Assembly: GCF_900116535.1 (NCBI RefSeq)
Contig: NZ_FPAU01000002.1
Location: 97,301-161,300, forward strand
Direction: 5' to 3'
From: Kosakonia arachidis
GTDB lineage: Bacteria; Pseudomonadota; Gammaproteobacteria; Enterobacterales; Enterobacteriaceae
DNA: 64,000 nucleotides
Shown here: positions 51,877-60,543 of the stretch, piece by piece
Numbering within the stretch: the stretch's first letter is position 1
Layout of the letters: the number at the start of each line of letters is the position of its first letter
The notes under the pieces: generated by a model
Seen by the model: only the letters and a program-made list of their open reading frames with translations
Told to the model about the DNA's origin: nothing
The model's database searches: none
Position numbers and translations under genes: made by a program

Positions 51877-51897
51877 TCACGGTGTCAAAATCACTCA

Positions 51898-51913
51898 TGG
51901 CACTCTTATTGCA
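51898..51913 (+). promoter_or_regulatory. sigma54 promoter of hyp operon
   Basis: TGGCACTCTTATTGCA is a near-consensus -24/-12 element (GG-N10-GC), 28 bp before hypA. GGAGG precedes the hypA ATG. Confidence 0.9.
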
Positions 51914-51941
51914 TTAACGCGACAACTCATAAGGAGGGATT

Positions 51942-52289
51942 ATGCATGAGATCACTTTGTGCCAGCGGGCGCTGGAAATTATTGAACAACAGGCCACAGC
52001 GAACGGCGCTCGTCGGGTCACCGGCGTCTGGTTAAAAGTGGGCGCATTTTCCTGTGTCGAAACCGAAGCTTTAACGTTTTGTTTTGATCTGGTGTGCCGT
52101 GGCAGCCTGGCGGAAGGTTGTACACTGCACATCGAACAACAGCAAGCGGAGTGCTGGTGCGAGTCTTGTCGGCAGTACGTCACGCTGCTCACCCAGCGAG
52201 TTCGCCGCTGCCCACAATGCCACAGCGACCAGTTGCAGATCGTTGCCGACGATGGAATGCAAATTCAGCGCCTGGAAATTGAGGAGTAA
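51942..52289 (+). CDS. hypA: Hydrogenase nickel incorporation protein HypA
   Basis: A 115-residue nickel metallochaperone (E. coli 116). The N-terminal MHEITLC provides the nickel-binding His2; the zinc site is CWCESC and CPQCHSD. It delivers nickel with HypB to hydrogenase 3. First gene of hypABCDE-fhlA. Confidence 0.96.
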   Translation: MHEITLCQRALEIIEQQATANGARRVTGVWLKVGAFSCVETEALTFCFDLVCRGSLAEGCTLHIEQQQAECWCESCRQYVTLLTQRVRRCPQCHSDQLQIVADDGMQIQRLEIEE

Positions 52290-52292
52290 ACA

Positions 52293-53165
52293 ATGTGTAC
52301 AACATGTGGTTGTCAGGACGGTAATCTTTATATAGAGGGTGACGAACATAACCCGCACTCTGCGTTTCGCAGCGCACCGTTCGCCCCTGCTGCGCGCCCT
52401 GCACTAATGATAACTCGCGTCAATACCCGCGAGTTCACCCCAACCCAATCGGGTAACGGCGATTTGCATTACGGTCACGGCGAAGCCGGTACCCATGCGC
52501 CGGGCATGAGCCAGCGCCGGATGCTGGAAGTGGAGATCGACGTACTGGATAAAAATAACCAGATCGCTGCCCGTAACCGCGCCCGTTTTGCCGCCCGCCA
52601 GCAACTGGTGCTGAACCTGGTCTCCAGTCCTGGATCCGGCAAAACCACCCTGCTCACTGAAACCTTGCAGCGCCTGAATGCGCGCATATCCTGCGCGGTT
52701 ATCGAAGGCGATCAGCAAACCGTTAATGACGCCGCGCGTATTCGCGCCACCGGTACGCCGGCAATTCAGGTGAACACCGGCAAGGGTTGCCACCTGGATG
52801 CGCAAATGATTGCCGACGCCGCGCCGCGTCTGCCCCTCGACGATCGCGGAATTCTGTTTATTGAAAACGTCGGTAACCTGGTGTGCCCGGCGGGCTTTGA
52901 TCTGGGCGAACGCCATAAAGTGGCGGTATTGTCGGTAACCGAAGGGGAAGACAAACCGCTGAAATATCCACACATGTTCGCCGCCGCCTCGCTGATGCTA
53001 CTGAATAAAGTGGATCTGTTGCCGTATCTCAATTTTGATGTCGAACGCTGCATCGCTTATGCTCGTGAAGTGAACCCGCAGATTGAGATCCTGCTGGTTT
53101 CCGCCACCAAAGGAGACGGGATGGACGCCTGGCTCGACTGGCTGGAGACGCAACGATGTGCATAG
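52293..53165 (+). CDS. hypB: Hydrogenase nickel incorporation GTPase HypB
   Basis: The 290-residue GTPase (E. coli 290) has the N-terminal nickel motif [11 protein letters not shown], Walker [10 protein letters not shown], and the G-domain metal site GKGCHLDA. It powers nickel insertion with HypA. Overlaps hypC by 10 nt. Confidence 0.97.
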   Translation: MCTTCGCQDGNLYIEGDEHNPHSAFRSAPFAPAARPALMITRVNTREFTPTQSGNGDLHYGHGEAGTHAPGMSQRRMLEVEIDVLDKNNQIAARNRARFAARQQLVLNLVSSPGSGKTTLLTETLQRLNARISCAVIEGDQQTVNDAARIRATGTPAIQVNTGKGCHLDAQMIADAAPRLPLDDRGILFIENVGNLVCPAGFDLGERHKVAVLSVTEGEDKPLKYPHMFAAASLMLLNKVDLLPYLNFDVERCIAYAREVNPQIEILLVSATKGDGMDAWLDWLETQRCA

Positions 53166-53428
53166 GCGTACCGGGGCAAATTTGCGCCATTGATGGCCTG
53201 CAAGCCAAAGTGGACGTTTGTGGCATTCAGCGCGAGGTCGATTTAACCCTGGTCGGCAGCCACGATAAACACGGTCAGCCGCGTCTCGGCCAGTGGGTGC
53301 TGGTGCATGTCGGTTTTGCCATGAGCGTGATTAACGAAGCCGAAGCACTCGATACTCTGGCGGCGCTGCAAAATATGTTCGATGTCGAGCCAGATGTCGG
53401 CGCGCTGCTCTACGGCGAGGAGAAATAA
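53156..53428 (+). CDS. hypC: Hydrogenase assembly chaperone HypC
   Basis: A 90-residue chaperone (E. coli 90) beginning [14 protein letters not shown], with the essential Cys2. It binds HypD and the HycE precursor to deliver the Fe(CN)2CO group. Overlaps hypB and hypD. Confidence 0.96.
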   Translation: MCIGVPGQICAIDGLQAKVDVCGIQREVDLTLVGSHDKHGQPRLGQWVLVHVGFAMSVINEAEALDTLAALQNMFDVEPDVGALLYGEEK

Positions 53429-54549
53429 TGCGTTTTGTCGACGAATATCGTGCCCCGGAACAGGTGATGCAGCTTATTGCCCATCTGCGCGAACGGGCGT
53501 CTCATCTTAGCTATACCGCCGCGCGTCCGCTGCGCATTATGGAAGTGTGTGGCGGCCATACGCACGCCATCTTTAAATTCGGCCTTGATCAACTGCTGCC
53601 GGAAAACATTGAGTTTATCCACGGGCCGGGCTGCCCGGTGTGTGTATTACCGATGGGGCGCATCGATACCTGCGTGGAGATTGCCAGCCATCCGGACGTG
53701 ATCTTCTGCACTTTCGGCGACGCCATTCGCGTGCCGGGGAAAAAAGGCTCGCTGTTACAGGCGAAAGCGCGTGGTGCCGATGTGCGTATCGTCTATTCAC
53801 CGATGGATGCGCTGGCGCTGGCGGAAAAAAATCCGCAGCGCAAAGTGGTGTTCTTTGGCCTCGGTTTCGAAACCACCATGCCCGCCACGGCCATTACACT
53901 TCAGCAGGCCAAAATCCGTAATATCAGTAACTTCTGGTTTTTCTGCCAGCACATTACGCTGATCCCAACGCTGCGTAGCCTGCTGGAACAACCGGACAAC
54001 GGTATTGATGCCTTTCTTGCGCCCGGCCATGTCAGCATGGTGATCGGTACCGACGCGTATACTTTTATTGCCGAAGAATTTCGTCGCCCGCTGGTGGTTG
54101 CCGGGTTTGAACCGCTGGATCTGTTACAGGGCGTGGTAATGCTGGTAGAACAGAAAATCGCCGCGCAAAGCCGGGTGGAAAATCAGTACCGCCGCGTCGT
54201 GCCGGATGAAGGCAACAGACGGGCGCAGGCCGCGATTGCCGATGTGTTTGCCGTCAGCGGCGACAGCGAGTGGCGCGGGCTGGGGGTGATTGGCGAATCC
54301 GGCGTACATCTGACGCAGGCTTATCAGCCGTTCGATGCTGAAGCGCACTTTCGCCCGGCCGTACAGCAGGTATATGACGATCCGCGCGCCCGCTGCGGCG
54401 ATGTGCTGACTGGTCGCTGCAAACCGCACCAGTGTCCGCTGTTTGGCAACACCTGTAATCCGCAAAGCGCCTTTGGCGCGCTGATGGTCTCCTCTGAAGG
54501 TGCCTGTGCGGCCTGGTATCAGTATCGCGCTCAGGAGTGTGAAGTATGA
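53428..54549 (+). CDS. hypD: Hydrogenase iron-cyanide scaffold HypD
   Basis: A 373-residue iron-sulfur protein (E. coli 373) on which the Fe(CN)2CO centre is built. Motifs CGGHTHAIFKFGL, GPGCPVCVLPMGR and FGDAIRVPG plus C-terminal cysteines KPHQCPLFGNTCNPQSAFG. Overlaps hypE by 4 nt. Confidence 0.97.
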   Translation: MRFVDEYRAPEQVMQLIAHLRERASHLSYTAARPLRIMEVCGGHTHAIFKFGLDQLLPENIEFIHGPGCPVCVLPMGRIDTCVEIASHPDVIFCTFGDAIRVPGKKGSLLQAKARGADVRIVYSPMDALALAEKNPQRKVVFFGLGFETTMPATAITLQQAKIRNISNFWFFCQHITLIPTLRSLLEQPDNGIDAFLAPGHVSMVIGTDAYTFIAEEFRRPLVVAGFEPLDLLQGVVMLVEQKIAAQSRVENQYRRVVPDEGNRRAQAAIADVFAVSGDSEWRGLGVIGESGVHLTQAYQPFDAEAHFRPAVQQVYDDPRARCGDVLTGRCKPHQCPLFGNTCNPQSAFGALMVSSEGACAAWYQYRAQECEV

Positions 54550-55556
54550 ATGAAGTCCAACTCGCCCACGGCAGCGGCGGCCAGGCGATGCAGCAGCTTA
54601 TCAGCCAGCTCTTTATGGAGGCGTTTGCTAACCCATGGCTGGCGGAACAGGAAGATCAGGCGCGGCTGGATCTGACCGCGCTGGCCGCCAGCGGCGACAG
54701 GCTGGCGTTCTCCACTGACAGCTATGTGATCGATCCGCTGTTCTTTCCCGGCGGCAATATTGGCAAACTTGCGGTGTGCGGCACCGCCAACGACATCGCC
54801 GTTAGTGGCGCGACTCCGCGCTACCTCTCCTGCGGGTTTATCCTTGAAGAAGGCCTGCCGATGGCAACGCTGAAAACCGTCGTTGACAGCATGGCCGCCA
54901 CCGCCCGTGCGGCCGATATCGCGATTGTGACCGGTGATACCAAAGTGGTGCAGCGCGGCGCGGCAGATAAGCTTTTTATCAATACCGCCGGGATTGGCGC
55001 GATTCCGCGGTCGATTCACTGGGCGGCACAGTCTCTGCAACCGGGCGACGTACTGCTGGCAAGCGGCACGCTGGGCGATCATGGCGCAACGATTCTTAAT
55101 TTGCGTGAAGGGCTGGGGCTGGACGGAGAGTTGTCCAGTGATTGCGCAGTACTGACGCCGTTAATCGCCACCCTGCACGATCTTCCCGGCGTGAAAGCGC
55201 TGCGCGATGCCACGCGCGGCGGCGTGAATGCGGTGGTGCATGAGTTTGCCGCTGCCTGTGGCTTCGGTATCGAACTTAACGAAGCCTCATTACCGGTGAA
55301 ACCGGCGGTGCGCGGCGTCTGCGAGTTACTGGGGCTGGAAGCGCTGAATTTTGCCAACGAAGGCAAATTGGTGATTGCCGTACAGCGCGAGGCCGCAGAG
55401 CAGGCACTGTCACGTTTACGCACTCACCCGCTTGGCGCAGAGGCTACAATCATTGGTGAAGTGGTTGAACGTCAGGGTGTACGTCTGGCGGGACTGTACG
55501 GCGTTAAACGCCTGTTAGATTTACCCCACGCGGAACCGTTGCCGCGTATTTGCTAA
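54546..55556 (+). CDS. hypE: Hydrogenase maturation protein HypE
   Basis: A 336-residue PurM-like enzyme that dehydrates the carbamoyl group on its C-terminal cysteine to cyanide. The C-terminus PRIC holds the acceptor cysteine. It begins MNEVQLAHGSGGQAMQQLI. A slightly shorter start may be used. Works with HypF. Confidence 0.96.
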   Translation: MNEVQLAHGSGGQAMQQLISQLFMEAFANPWLAEQEDQARLDLTALAASGDRLAFSTDSYVIDPLFFPGGNIGKLAVCGTANDIAVSGATPRYLSCGFILEEGLPMATLKTVVDSMAATARAADIAIVTGDTKVVQRGAADKLFINTAGIGAIPRSIHWAAQSLQPGDVLLASGTLGDHGATILNLREGLGLDGELSSDCAVLTPLIATLHDLPGVKALRDATRGGVNAVVHEFAAACGFGIELNEASLPVKPAVRGVCELLGLEALNFANEGKLVIAVQREAAEQALSRLRTHPLGAEATIIGEVVERQGVRLAGLYGVKRLLDLPHAEPLPRIC

Positions 55557-55569
55557 TTTTTTGTTTTTA

Positions 55570-55607
55570 TTTTTTCACACCTGCGAGTGTGTTCCTGGAT
55601 GAGCAAT
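55570..55607 (+). promoter_or_regulatory. fhlA leader with hairpin and ribosome site
   Basis: CACAC-CTGCGA-GTGTG (55576-55591) forms a short hairpin followed by TTCCTGGATGAGCAAT and the ATG of fhlA. In E. coli the corresponding ribosome-site sequence TCCTGGA is a pairing site of the small RNA OxyS. Conservation of that segment is visible; regulation here is inferred. Confidence 0.45.
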
Positions 55608-57683
55608 ATGTCGTATACACCGATGAGCGATCTCGGACAACAGGGGTTGTTCGATATCACCCGTGTTTTGTTACAACAGCCGGATATGGCGTCACTCAGC
55701 GAAACGCTGGCCCGGCTGACCCGCCAGGCGGCACTCGCGGATAGCGCGGCGATTGTACTGTGGCATGCAGACAGCCACAGCGCAAGCCGCTACGCCGTCA
55801 CCGCCCCTGCAAGCAATGCAACTTATGAAGATCATTTACTGCTGGCGGGTGGGCCTGTCAGGCACATTCTTTCCCACCCGCAGGCGCTCTATTGCAGCGA
55901 GACGACTTTTGCGGAAACCTGGCCTGCGCTGACGCAGAACCGGCTTTATCCGCCGTTTGCGCACTACTGCCTGCTGCCGCTGGCGGCGGAGGGGCAAATT
56001 TTCGGCGGCTGCGAATTTTTTCGCCGCGACGGGCAACCGTGGAGCGATAAAGAGAGCGAACGCTTGCACACCCTGGCGCAAATCGTCGCCGTAGTCACCG
56101 AGCAACTCCAGAGCCGCGACAACCAGACGCCAGATTACCAGTTATTATGCCAGGAGCGGGACGACTTTCGCGTTCTGGTAGCCATCACCAATGCGGTGCT
56201 CTCGCGGCTGCACATGGACGAACTGGTCAGTGAGGTGGCGAAAGAGATCCACTACTATTTCAGCATCGACGCCATCAGTCTGGTGCTACGCGGTAGCCGC
56301 AAAGGTAAGCTGACTATCTATTCGACGCACTACAAAGATGAACTGAATCCGAAGCATGAGATTCAGGAAGCTGACGAAGAGGGAACGCTGACCGAACGGG
56401 TGTTCCAAAGCAAAGAAATGCTGCTGCTGAATCTGCATGAGCGTGACAAACTCGCGCCCTACGAGCGGATGCTGTTTGAAACCTGGGGCAATCAGATCCA
56501 GACGCTGTGCCTGTTACCGCTGATGTCCGGCAAAAATCTGCTGGGTGTGCTGAAACTGGCGCAGTGCCAGAAAGAGGTGTTTACTCAGGCGAATCTCAAG
56601 CTGCTGCGTCAGATTGCCGAACGTATCGCCATCGCCGTAGATAACGCACTGGCTTACCAGGAAATTCACCGCCTGAAAGAGCGGCTGGTGGATGAAAACC
56701 TGGCGCTGACCGAACAGCTAAATAATGTCGATAGCGAGTTTGGCGAGATCATCGGCCGCAGCCAGGCGATGTTCAGCGTGCTGAAACAGGTTGAGATGGT
56801 GGCGCAAAGCAACAGCACGGTGCTGATCCTCGGCGAAACCGGCACCGGCAAAGAGCTGATTGCTCGTGCGATCCATAACCTCAGCGATCGCAACAGCCGA
56901 CGAATGGTGAAGATGAACTGCGCCGCCATGCCCGCCGGGCTGCTGGAAAGCGATCTCTTTGGCCATGAGCGCGGCGCGTTTACCGGGGCCAGTACCCAGC
57001 GGATTGGCCGCTTCGAGCTGGCGGATAAAAGCTCGCTGTTTCTCGACGAAGTGGGCGATATGCCGCTGGAGCTACAACCAAAGCTGCTGCGCGTGTTACA
57101 GGAGCAGGAGTTCGAGCGGCTCGGCAGTAATAAGCTTATCCAGACCGATGTGCGACTGATCGCTGCCACCAACCGCGATCTGAAACAGATGGTCGCCGAC
57201 CGAGAGTTCCGCAGCGATCTTTACTACCGGCTCAATGTCTTCCCGATTCATCTACCGCCGCTGCGCGAGCGGCCGGAAGACATTCCGCTGCTGGTGAAAG
57301 CCTTAACCTTTAAGATTGCCCGCAAAATGGGCCGTTGCATCGACAGCATTCCGGCAGAAACGTTACGTGTGCTGAGTTCCATGGAGTGGCCGGGCAATGT
57401 GCGCGAACTGGAGAACGTCATCGAACGGGCGGTACTGCTGACGCACGGCAATGTGTTGCAACTTTCACTGCCGGAAATCACCGTTCCGCCACTGCCGGTT
57501 GCGGAGCCTGCAGAAGTGGCACGCGAAGGCGAAGATGAGTACCAGTTGATTGTTCGCGTGCTGCGCGAAACCAACGGTGTGGTCGCCGGGCCAAAAGGCG
57601 CAGCGCAGCGGCTGGGACTTAAACGCACCACTCTTCTTTCGCGCATGAAACGTTTAGGTATCAATAAAGACGCACTGTGTTAA
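55608..57683 (+). CDS. fhlA: Formate hydrogenlyase transcriptional activator FhlA
   Basis: Formate-binding sigma54 activator of the FHL regulon. From MSYTPMSDLGQQGLFDITR it has 691 residues (E. coli 692); the frame extends 7 codons upstream without support. Order: two N-terminal GAF regions, AAA+ domain ([35 protein letters not shown]), C-terminal helix-turn-helix (GPKGAAQRLGLKRTTLLSRM). It would bind the motifs near hycA, hypA and hydN. Confidence 0.97.
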   Translation: MSYTPMSDLGQQGLFDITRVLLQQPDMASLSETLARLTRQAALADSAAIVLWHADSHSASRYAVTAPASNATYEDHLLLAGGPVRHILSHPQALYCSETTFAETWPALTQNRLYPPFAHYCLLPLAAEGQIFGGCEFFRRDGQPWSDKESERLHTLAQIVAVVTEQLQSRDNQTPDYQLLCQERDDFRVLVAITNAVLSRLHMDELVSEVAKEIHYYFSIDAISLVLRGSRKGKLTIYSTHYKDELNPKHEIQEADEEGTLTERVFQSKEMLLLNLHERDKLAPYERMLFETWGNQIQTLCLLPLMSGKNLLGVLKLAQCQKEVFTQANLKLLRQIAERIAIAVDNALAYQEIHRLKERLVDENLALTEQLNNVDSEFGEIIGRSQAMFSVLKQVEMVAQSNSTVLILGETGTGKELIARAIHNLSDRNSRRMVKMNCAAMPAGLLESDLFGHERGAFTGASTQRIGRFELADKSSLFLDEVGDMPLELQPKLLRVLQEQEFERLGSNKLIQTDVRLIAATNRDLKQMVADREFRSDLYYRLNVFPIHLPPLRERPEDIPLLVKALTFKIARKMGRCIDSIPAETLRVLSSMEWPGNVRELENVIERAVLLTHGNVLQLSLPEITVPPLPVAEPAEVAREGEDEYQLIVRVLRETNGVVAGPKGAAQRLGLKRTTLLSRMKRLGINKDALC

Positions 57684-57725
57684 GCTGAAAAAACACTCAA
57701 TATATCCATACACAATGGAGGCCTT

Positions 57726-58154
57726 ATGGCAGTTTCAGCGCGAAATCAGTTAGTAGGCAAGGTCAGTGCAACCTCTCACGGTGCAGTAAATGATGAAGTG
57801 GAACTCACCCTGGACGGTGGCGCAAAACTGGTGGCGATTGTCACCAGCAGCAGCCAGGCGGCGTTGGGGCTGACACCAGGCAAAGAGGCTATTGCACTGA
57901 TTAAAGCGCCGTGGGTGACGCTGGCGACGGAAGACTGTGGGCTGAAGTTCTCCGCCCGCAATCAATTCGCCGGGAAAGTCACTTCGGTGACCGAAGGCGC
58001 GGTCAACGCCACGGTGCATGTGCAGACCGATGCCGGGTTTGAGCTGGTGGCGGTGGTGACCAATGAAAGCGTGCAAGATTTGCAACTGGGCAGTGGTAAA
58101 CGCGTGATTGCGTTGATTAAGGCGTCGGCGATTTTGATCGCTACACGCGCGTAG
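57726..58154 (+). CDS. Two-domain molybdenum-binding protein (molbindin)
   Basis: A 142-residue cytoplasmic protein made of two Mop (TOBE-like) domains, with the tandem starts SARNQLVGKV at residue 4 and SARNQFAGKV at 76, each ending in an AL-I-K-A type strand (EAIALIKAPWV, RVIALIKASAI). Related proteins (ModG) store molybdate. GGAGG precedes the ATG. It lies directly after fhlA, suggesting supply of molybdenum for formate dehydrogenase or nitrate reductase. It is not in this place in E. coli. Confidence 0.88.
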   Translation: MAVSARNQLVGKVSATSHGAVNDEVELTLDGGAKLVAIVTSSSQAALGLTPGKEAIALIKAPWVTLATEDCGLKFSARNQFAGKVTSVTEGAVNATVHVQTDAGFELVAVVTNESVQDLQLGSGKRVIALIKASAILIATRA

Positions 58155-58187
58155 GGTAGCGGCACCATCCGGCATTTTTGGAAGATT

Positions 58188-58266
58188 GTGGAATTATTCC
58201 GTTCACCAGAAGGCTGGCAGACACTTACGCTTTATCTCCCGTGAACGGGATAAGGGGAGCTGCCGG
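58188..58266 (+). repeat. Partial copy of the structured repeat
   Basis: Contains GTGGAATTATTCCGTTCACC, GGCAGACACTTACG, TATCTCCCGTGAACGGGATA and AGGGGAGCTGCC, i.e. the first third of the full repeat, then breaks off. It directly precedes a longer copy in the same orientation. Confidence 0.75.
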
Positions 58267-58282
58267 GTATTTGGGGGATATC

Positions 58283-58571
58283 GTGGAATTATTCCGTTCA
58301 CTATAAATGCTGTAGTTTCAGAAACATGGCATCTCGTGAACGGGATAAGGGGAGCTACCGCGCTCCCCTTATCAATCCCCGCGGCCCCGCGGGAAATCGA
58401 TGCGTTGCACTACGCTCATCTCCCGAGTGCCCGACGGCGGTCGGCTCAACTCGACGTCGTGTCTCGGTTCGCCTCTGGCCGCCATCCGTGGCGTCCAGAC
58501 CTTGTCGTTCACTCTTCGATTCGCCGATTTCAGCGGGGACTCACCCCCCTCGCTTCAGCACCTTTATTCAT
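58283..58571 (+). repeat. Structured repeat, inverted arm 1
   Basis: About 289 bp with a perfect 12-bp hairpin (GATAAGGGGAGC/GCTCCCCTTATC), a GC-rich palindrome CCCGCGGCCCCGCGGG, then GTCGGCTCAACTCGACGTC, CGCCTCTGGCCGCCATCC and CGATTTCAGCGGGGAC. The same blocks occur in reverse order and complement at 59458-59766 and 59784-60092. The ORFs across it are not credible genes. Confidence 0.85.
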
Positions 58572-58615
58572 ACATAAACAGGCATCGCTGTAAGAACAGT
58601 GCAAAAGGCCCCATT

Positions 58616-59062
58616 TCAGAGTTCGATAATCGTGTCACCCTGTTTTAACCAGCGCGGAGCTTTCATCGTATCAGCAAAAAAATCGACCAGTCTGTACAGC
58701 AAATCCCGCACAACGCTTTCAGATTTAGGTGCTAACGTACCGCTCATCAGCAGTTGTGTCAGGGTTTGACAATAGCCACACAATTGGTCGGCTTCCGGCT
58801 CAAATAGCGGGAAACAGCCAGGAACATTTTCAACGGTCAGACTGGCTTTTAAATGTTCCGGAACAGGATCAAGAAGCGTAGGTTGCAGCAGGGTAAGACA
58901 GGCAGAAAGCCTGCCGCAGAGCGCCATTTTCTGTTGTGGATCGTCGCATTCCGCCAGCGCTTCGGCAAAACGCTCGCAGTTATCTGCAAGCTCGGTGAAA
59001 TCCGTGCAGTGGCTGAACGGCGTGGTAAATAAGGCGTGAGTCAGGGTTGGGATTGTAGCCAT
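58616..59062 (-). CDS. Hypothetical protein in repeat-flanked segment
   Basis: A 148-residue cytoplasmic-looking protein starting MATIPTLTHALFTTPFSHCT, with GGAGG 7 nt upstream (TATCGGAGGCTGCCTT before ATG). The upstream 36-residue extension of the frame is rejected on that basis. It contains several Cys (CTDF, NCERF, AECDD, LCGRLSACL, PGCF, LCGYC) and acidic helices. I do not recognise a family. It is bracketed by inverted repeats and preceded by a P4-like leader, so it may descend from a satellite phage or genomic island. Confidence 0.68.
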   Translation of the reverse strand: MATIPTLTHALFTTPFSHCTDFTELADNCERFAEALAECDDPQQKMALCGRLSACLTLLQPTLLDPVPEHLKASLTVENVPGCFPLFEPEADQLCGYCQTLTQLLMSGTLAPKSESVVRDLLYRLVDFFADTMKAPRWLKQGDTIIEL

Positions 59063-59250
59063 AAGGCAGCCTCCGATAAGTGATAAAAACACCACCACCG
59101 GAAATGCTAATTTCACTGGTGGCGGGCTGAACGGAGTTAGCATTACCGGCCTTATCGGAAACCGGCGCACCTTGCGGTGCCCCCGCTCAGCCCACCATTG
59201 AGATGAGACAGAACGCTCGACAGTAAAATGTCGCCGATAAGGTTAATCAG
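59063..59250 (-). promoter_or_regulatory. A-B-C complementary leader (P4 immunity-like)
   Basis: On the minus strand, in transcript order, the segments are CTTATCGG (59241-59234), its exact complement CCGATAAG (59158-59151), and CTTATCGG again (59080-59073), the last touching the GGAGG of the ORF. The block TTAGCAT also recurs beside the outer segments and as its complement beside the middle one. Thus a central RNA could pair with either flank, the logic of the phage P4 CI immunity region (seqA-seqB-seqC). Function is inferred. Confidence 0.6.
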
Positions 59251-59457
59251 GATGCTAAACCCGACGCCTGATTTTGCAGGCGCGGAGAGAACATAGAACT
59301 AACACGTACAGGCGGCAAGGGATTATAGCTAACTTGATGAAGGGATTACCATTCCCGGAAGCAGCTTCGCAAAATTAGTGCATAAAAGCATTCAAATTCA
59401 GGGTGCCTGCGAGCCAGGCAAGCCCGGTAAGCATTCACGCCACCAGGCATTTCCCGG

Positions 59458-59766
59458 CAGCGACACCGTTCATGCAATAAACAAGAATGCTAAAGCGATG
59501 GTTTTTGTCCCCGCTGAAATCGGCAAGCCGAAGGACAGATGGCAAGGGCTGGACGCCACGGATGGCGGCCAGAGGCGAACCGAGCCATAGACGGCGAGTT
59601 GAGCCGACCGCAGACAGATGACCGGGAGGCGAGCGCAGTGCAACGCACCGATTTCCCGCGGGGCCGCGGGGATTGATAAGGGGAGCGCGGTAGCTCCCCT
59701 TATCCCGTTCACGGGAGATAACGTGTAAGTATCTGCCAGTCTTCTGGTGAACGGAATAAGTCCTCA
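59458..59766 (-). repeat. Structured repeat, inverted arm 2
   Basis: About 309 bp, in the opposite orientation to 58283-58571 and the same orientation as 59784-60092 (offset about 326 bp, high identity). It holds CCCCGCTGAAATCGG, GGATGGCGGCCAGAGGCG, TTGATAAGGGGAGCGCGGTA and GCTCCCCTTATCCC. Together with 58283-58571 it encloses the hypothetical gene. Confidence 0.85.
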
Positions 59767-59783
59767 ATATCCCCAATACCCGC

Positions 59784-60092
59784 CAGCGACACCGTTTCTT
59801 CCAACGAACAAAAAGGCTGAAGCGATGGTTTTTGTCCCCGCTGAAATCGGCGAGCCGAAGGACAGATGACAAGGGCTGGACGCCAGGGATGGCGGCCAGA
59901 GGCGAACCGAGACACGACGTCGAGTTGAGCCGACCGCAGACAGATGACCGGGAGGTGAGCGCAGTGCGCAGCACCGATTTCCCGCGGGGCCGCGGGGATT
60001 GATAAGGGGAGCGCGGTAGCTCCCCTTATCCCCTTCACGGGAGATAAAGCGTAAGTATCTGCCAGTCTTCTGGTGAACGGAATAATTCCACG
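59784..60092 (-). repeat. Structured repeat, tandem copy
   Basis: A second full copy in the same orientation as the preceding one, differing at scattered positions (for example GCCATAGACGGCGAG against GACACGACGTCGAG). Ends CTGGTGAACGGAATAATTCC. Independent drift of the copies suggests age or mosaic exchange. Confidence 0.85.
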
Positions 60093-60103
60093 ATCCTTCC
60101 AAA

Positions 60104-60139
60104 AATGCCGCTCTTCTGGCGAACAGAATAATTCCACAA
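60104..60139 (-). repeat. Terminal remnant of the structured repeat
   Basis: CTTCTGGCGAACAGAATAAT followed by TCCACAATAT repeats the end block TCTGGTGAACGGAATAATTC of the full copy just to the left, mirroring the partial copy at 58188-58266. Confidence 0.6.
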
Positions 60140-60184
60140 TATTACACATGCCCGATAGAGCCAATTGCCGGGCGGCAACCAAAC

Positions 60185-60526
60185 CTATTTCCGCCGATAC
60201 CGCTCCGGCAACTCCGGCACCGGGCGCTTATCATCAATCAAATAACGCACCGTCAACACCGGATGTCGCCACAACATGCGAGGCCCCGCCCAGCGCATAA
60301 TCAGCTTCATCTCTTCACGCTTTGCCGGCTGGTAACAGTGCACCGGGCACTGCTTGCAGGCCGGTTTCTCTTCACCGAACACGCATTTATCCAGCCGTTT
60401 TTCCGCATAGGCATACAAATCCGCATAGTGCGATTCGCTGCTGACCGCATCCGGGCAGGCGCGCTGATAAAGGGCAATCATTTTGCGGATAGTCAGTTTT
60501 TCTCGCAGGATCCGGGTGCCAGCCAT
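60185..60526 (-). CDS. ygbA: YgbA family protein
   Basis: A 113-residue protein, close in length to E. coli YgbA (117), and in the same chromosomal position (after fhlA). Cysteines in FGEEKPACKQCPVHCYQPAKR and the segment MRWAGPRMLWRHPVLTVRYL are family marks (nitrous oxide-stimulated promoter family name). Start MAGTRILREKLTIR is chosen over a TTG four codons upstream. It has an NsrR-like site upstream, and E. coli ygbA is an NsrR target. Its biochemical role is little known. Confidence 0.9.
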   Translation of the reverse strand: MAGTRILREKLTIRKMIALYQRACPDAVSSESHYADLYAYAEKRLDKCVFGEEKPACKQCPVHCYQPAKREEMKLIMRWAGPRMLWRHPVLTVRYLIDDKRPVPELPERYRRK

Positions 60527-60543
60527 ACACGTCACCAATAGTT

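Noticed and set aside
58188-60139. CRISPR array
   Set aside because: Copies are about 300 bp, few, partly inverted and without regular short spacers. No cas-like genes occur in the window.
59435-60182. Several overlapping ORFs (for example 179 and 157 codons) in the repeat region
   Set aside because: They track the repeat copies in more than one frame, including the palindromic stems, and have arginine/proline-rich nonsense composition. The DNA is repeat, not gene.
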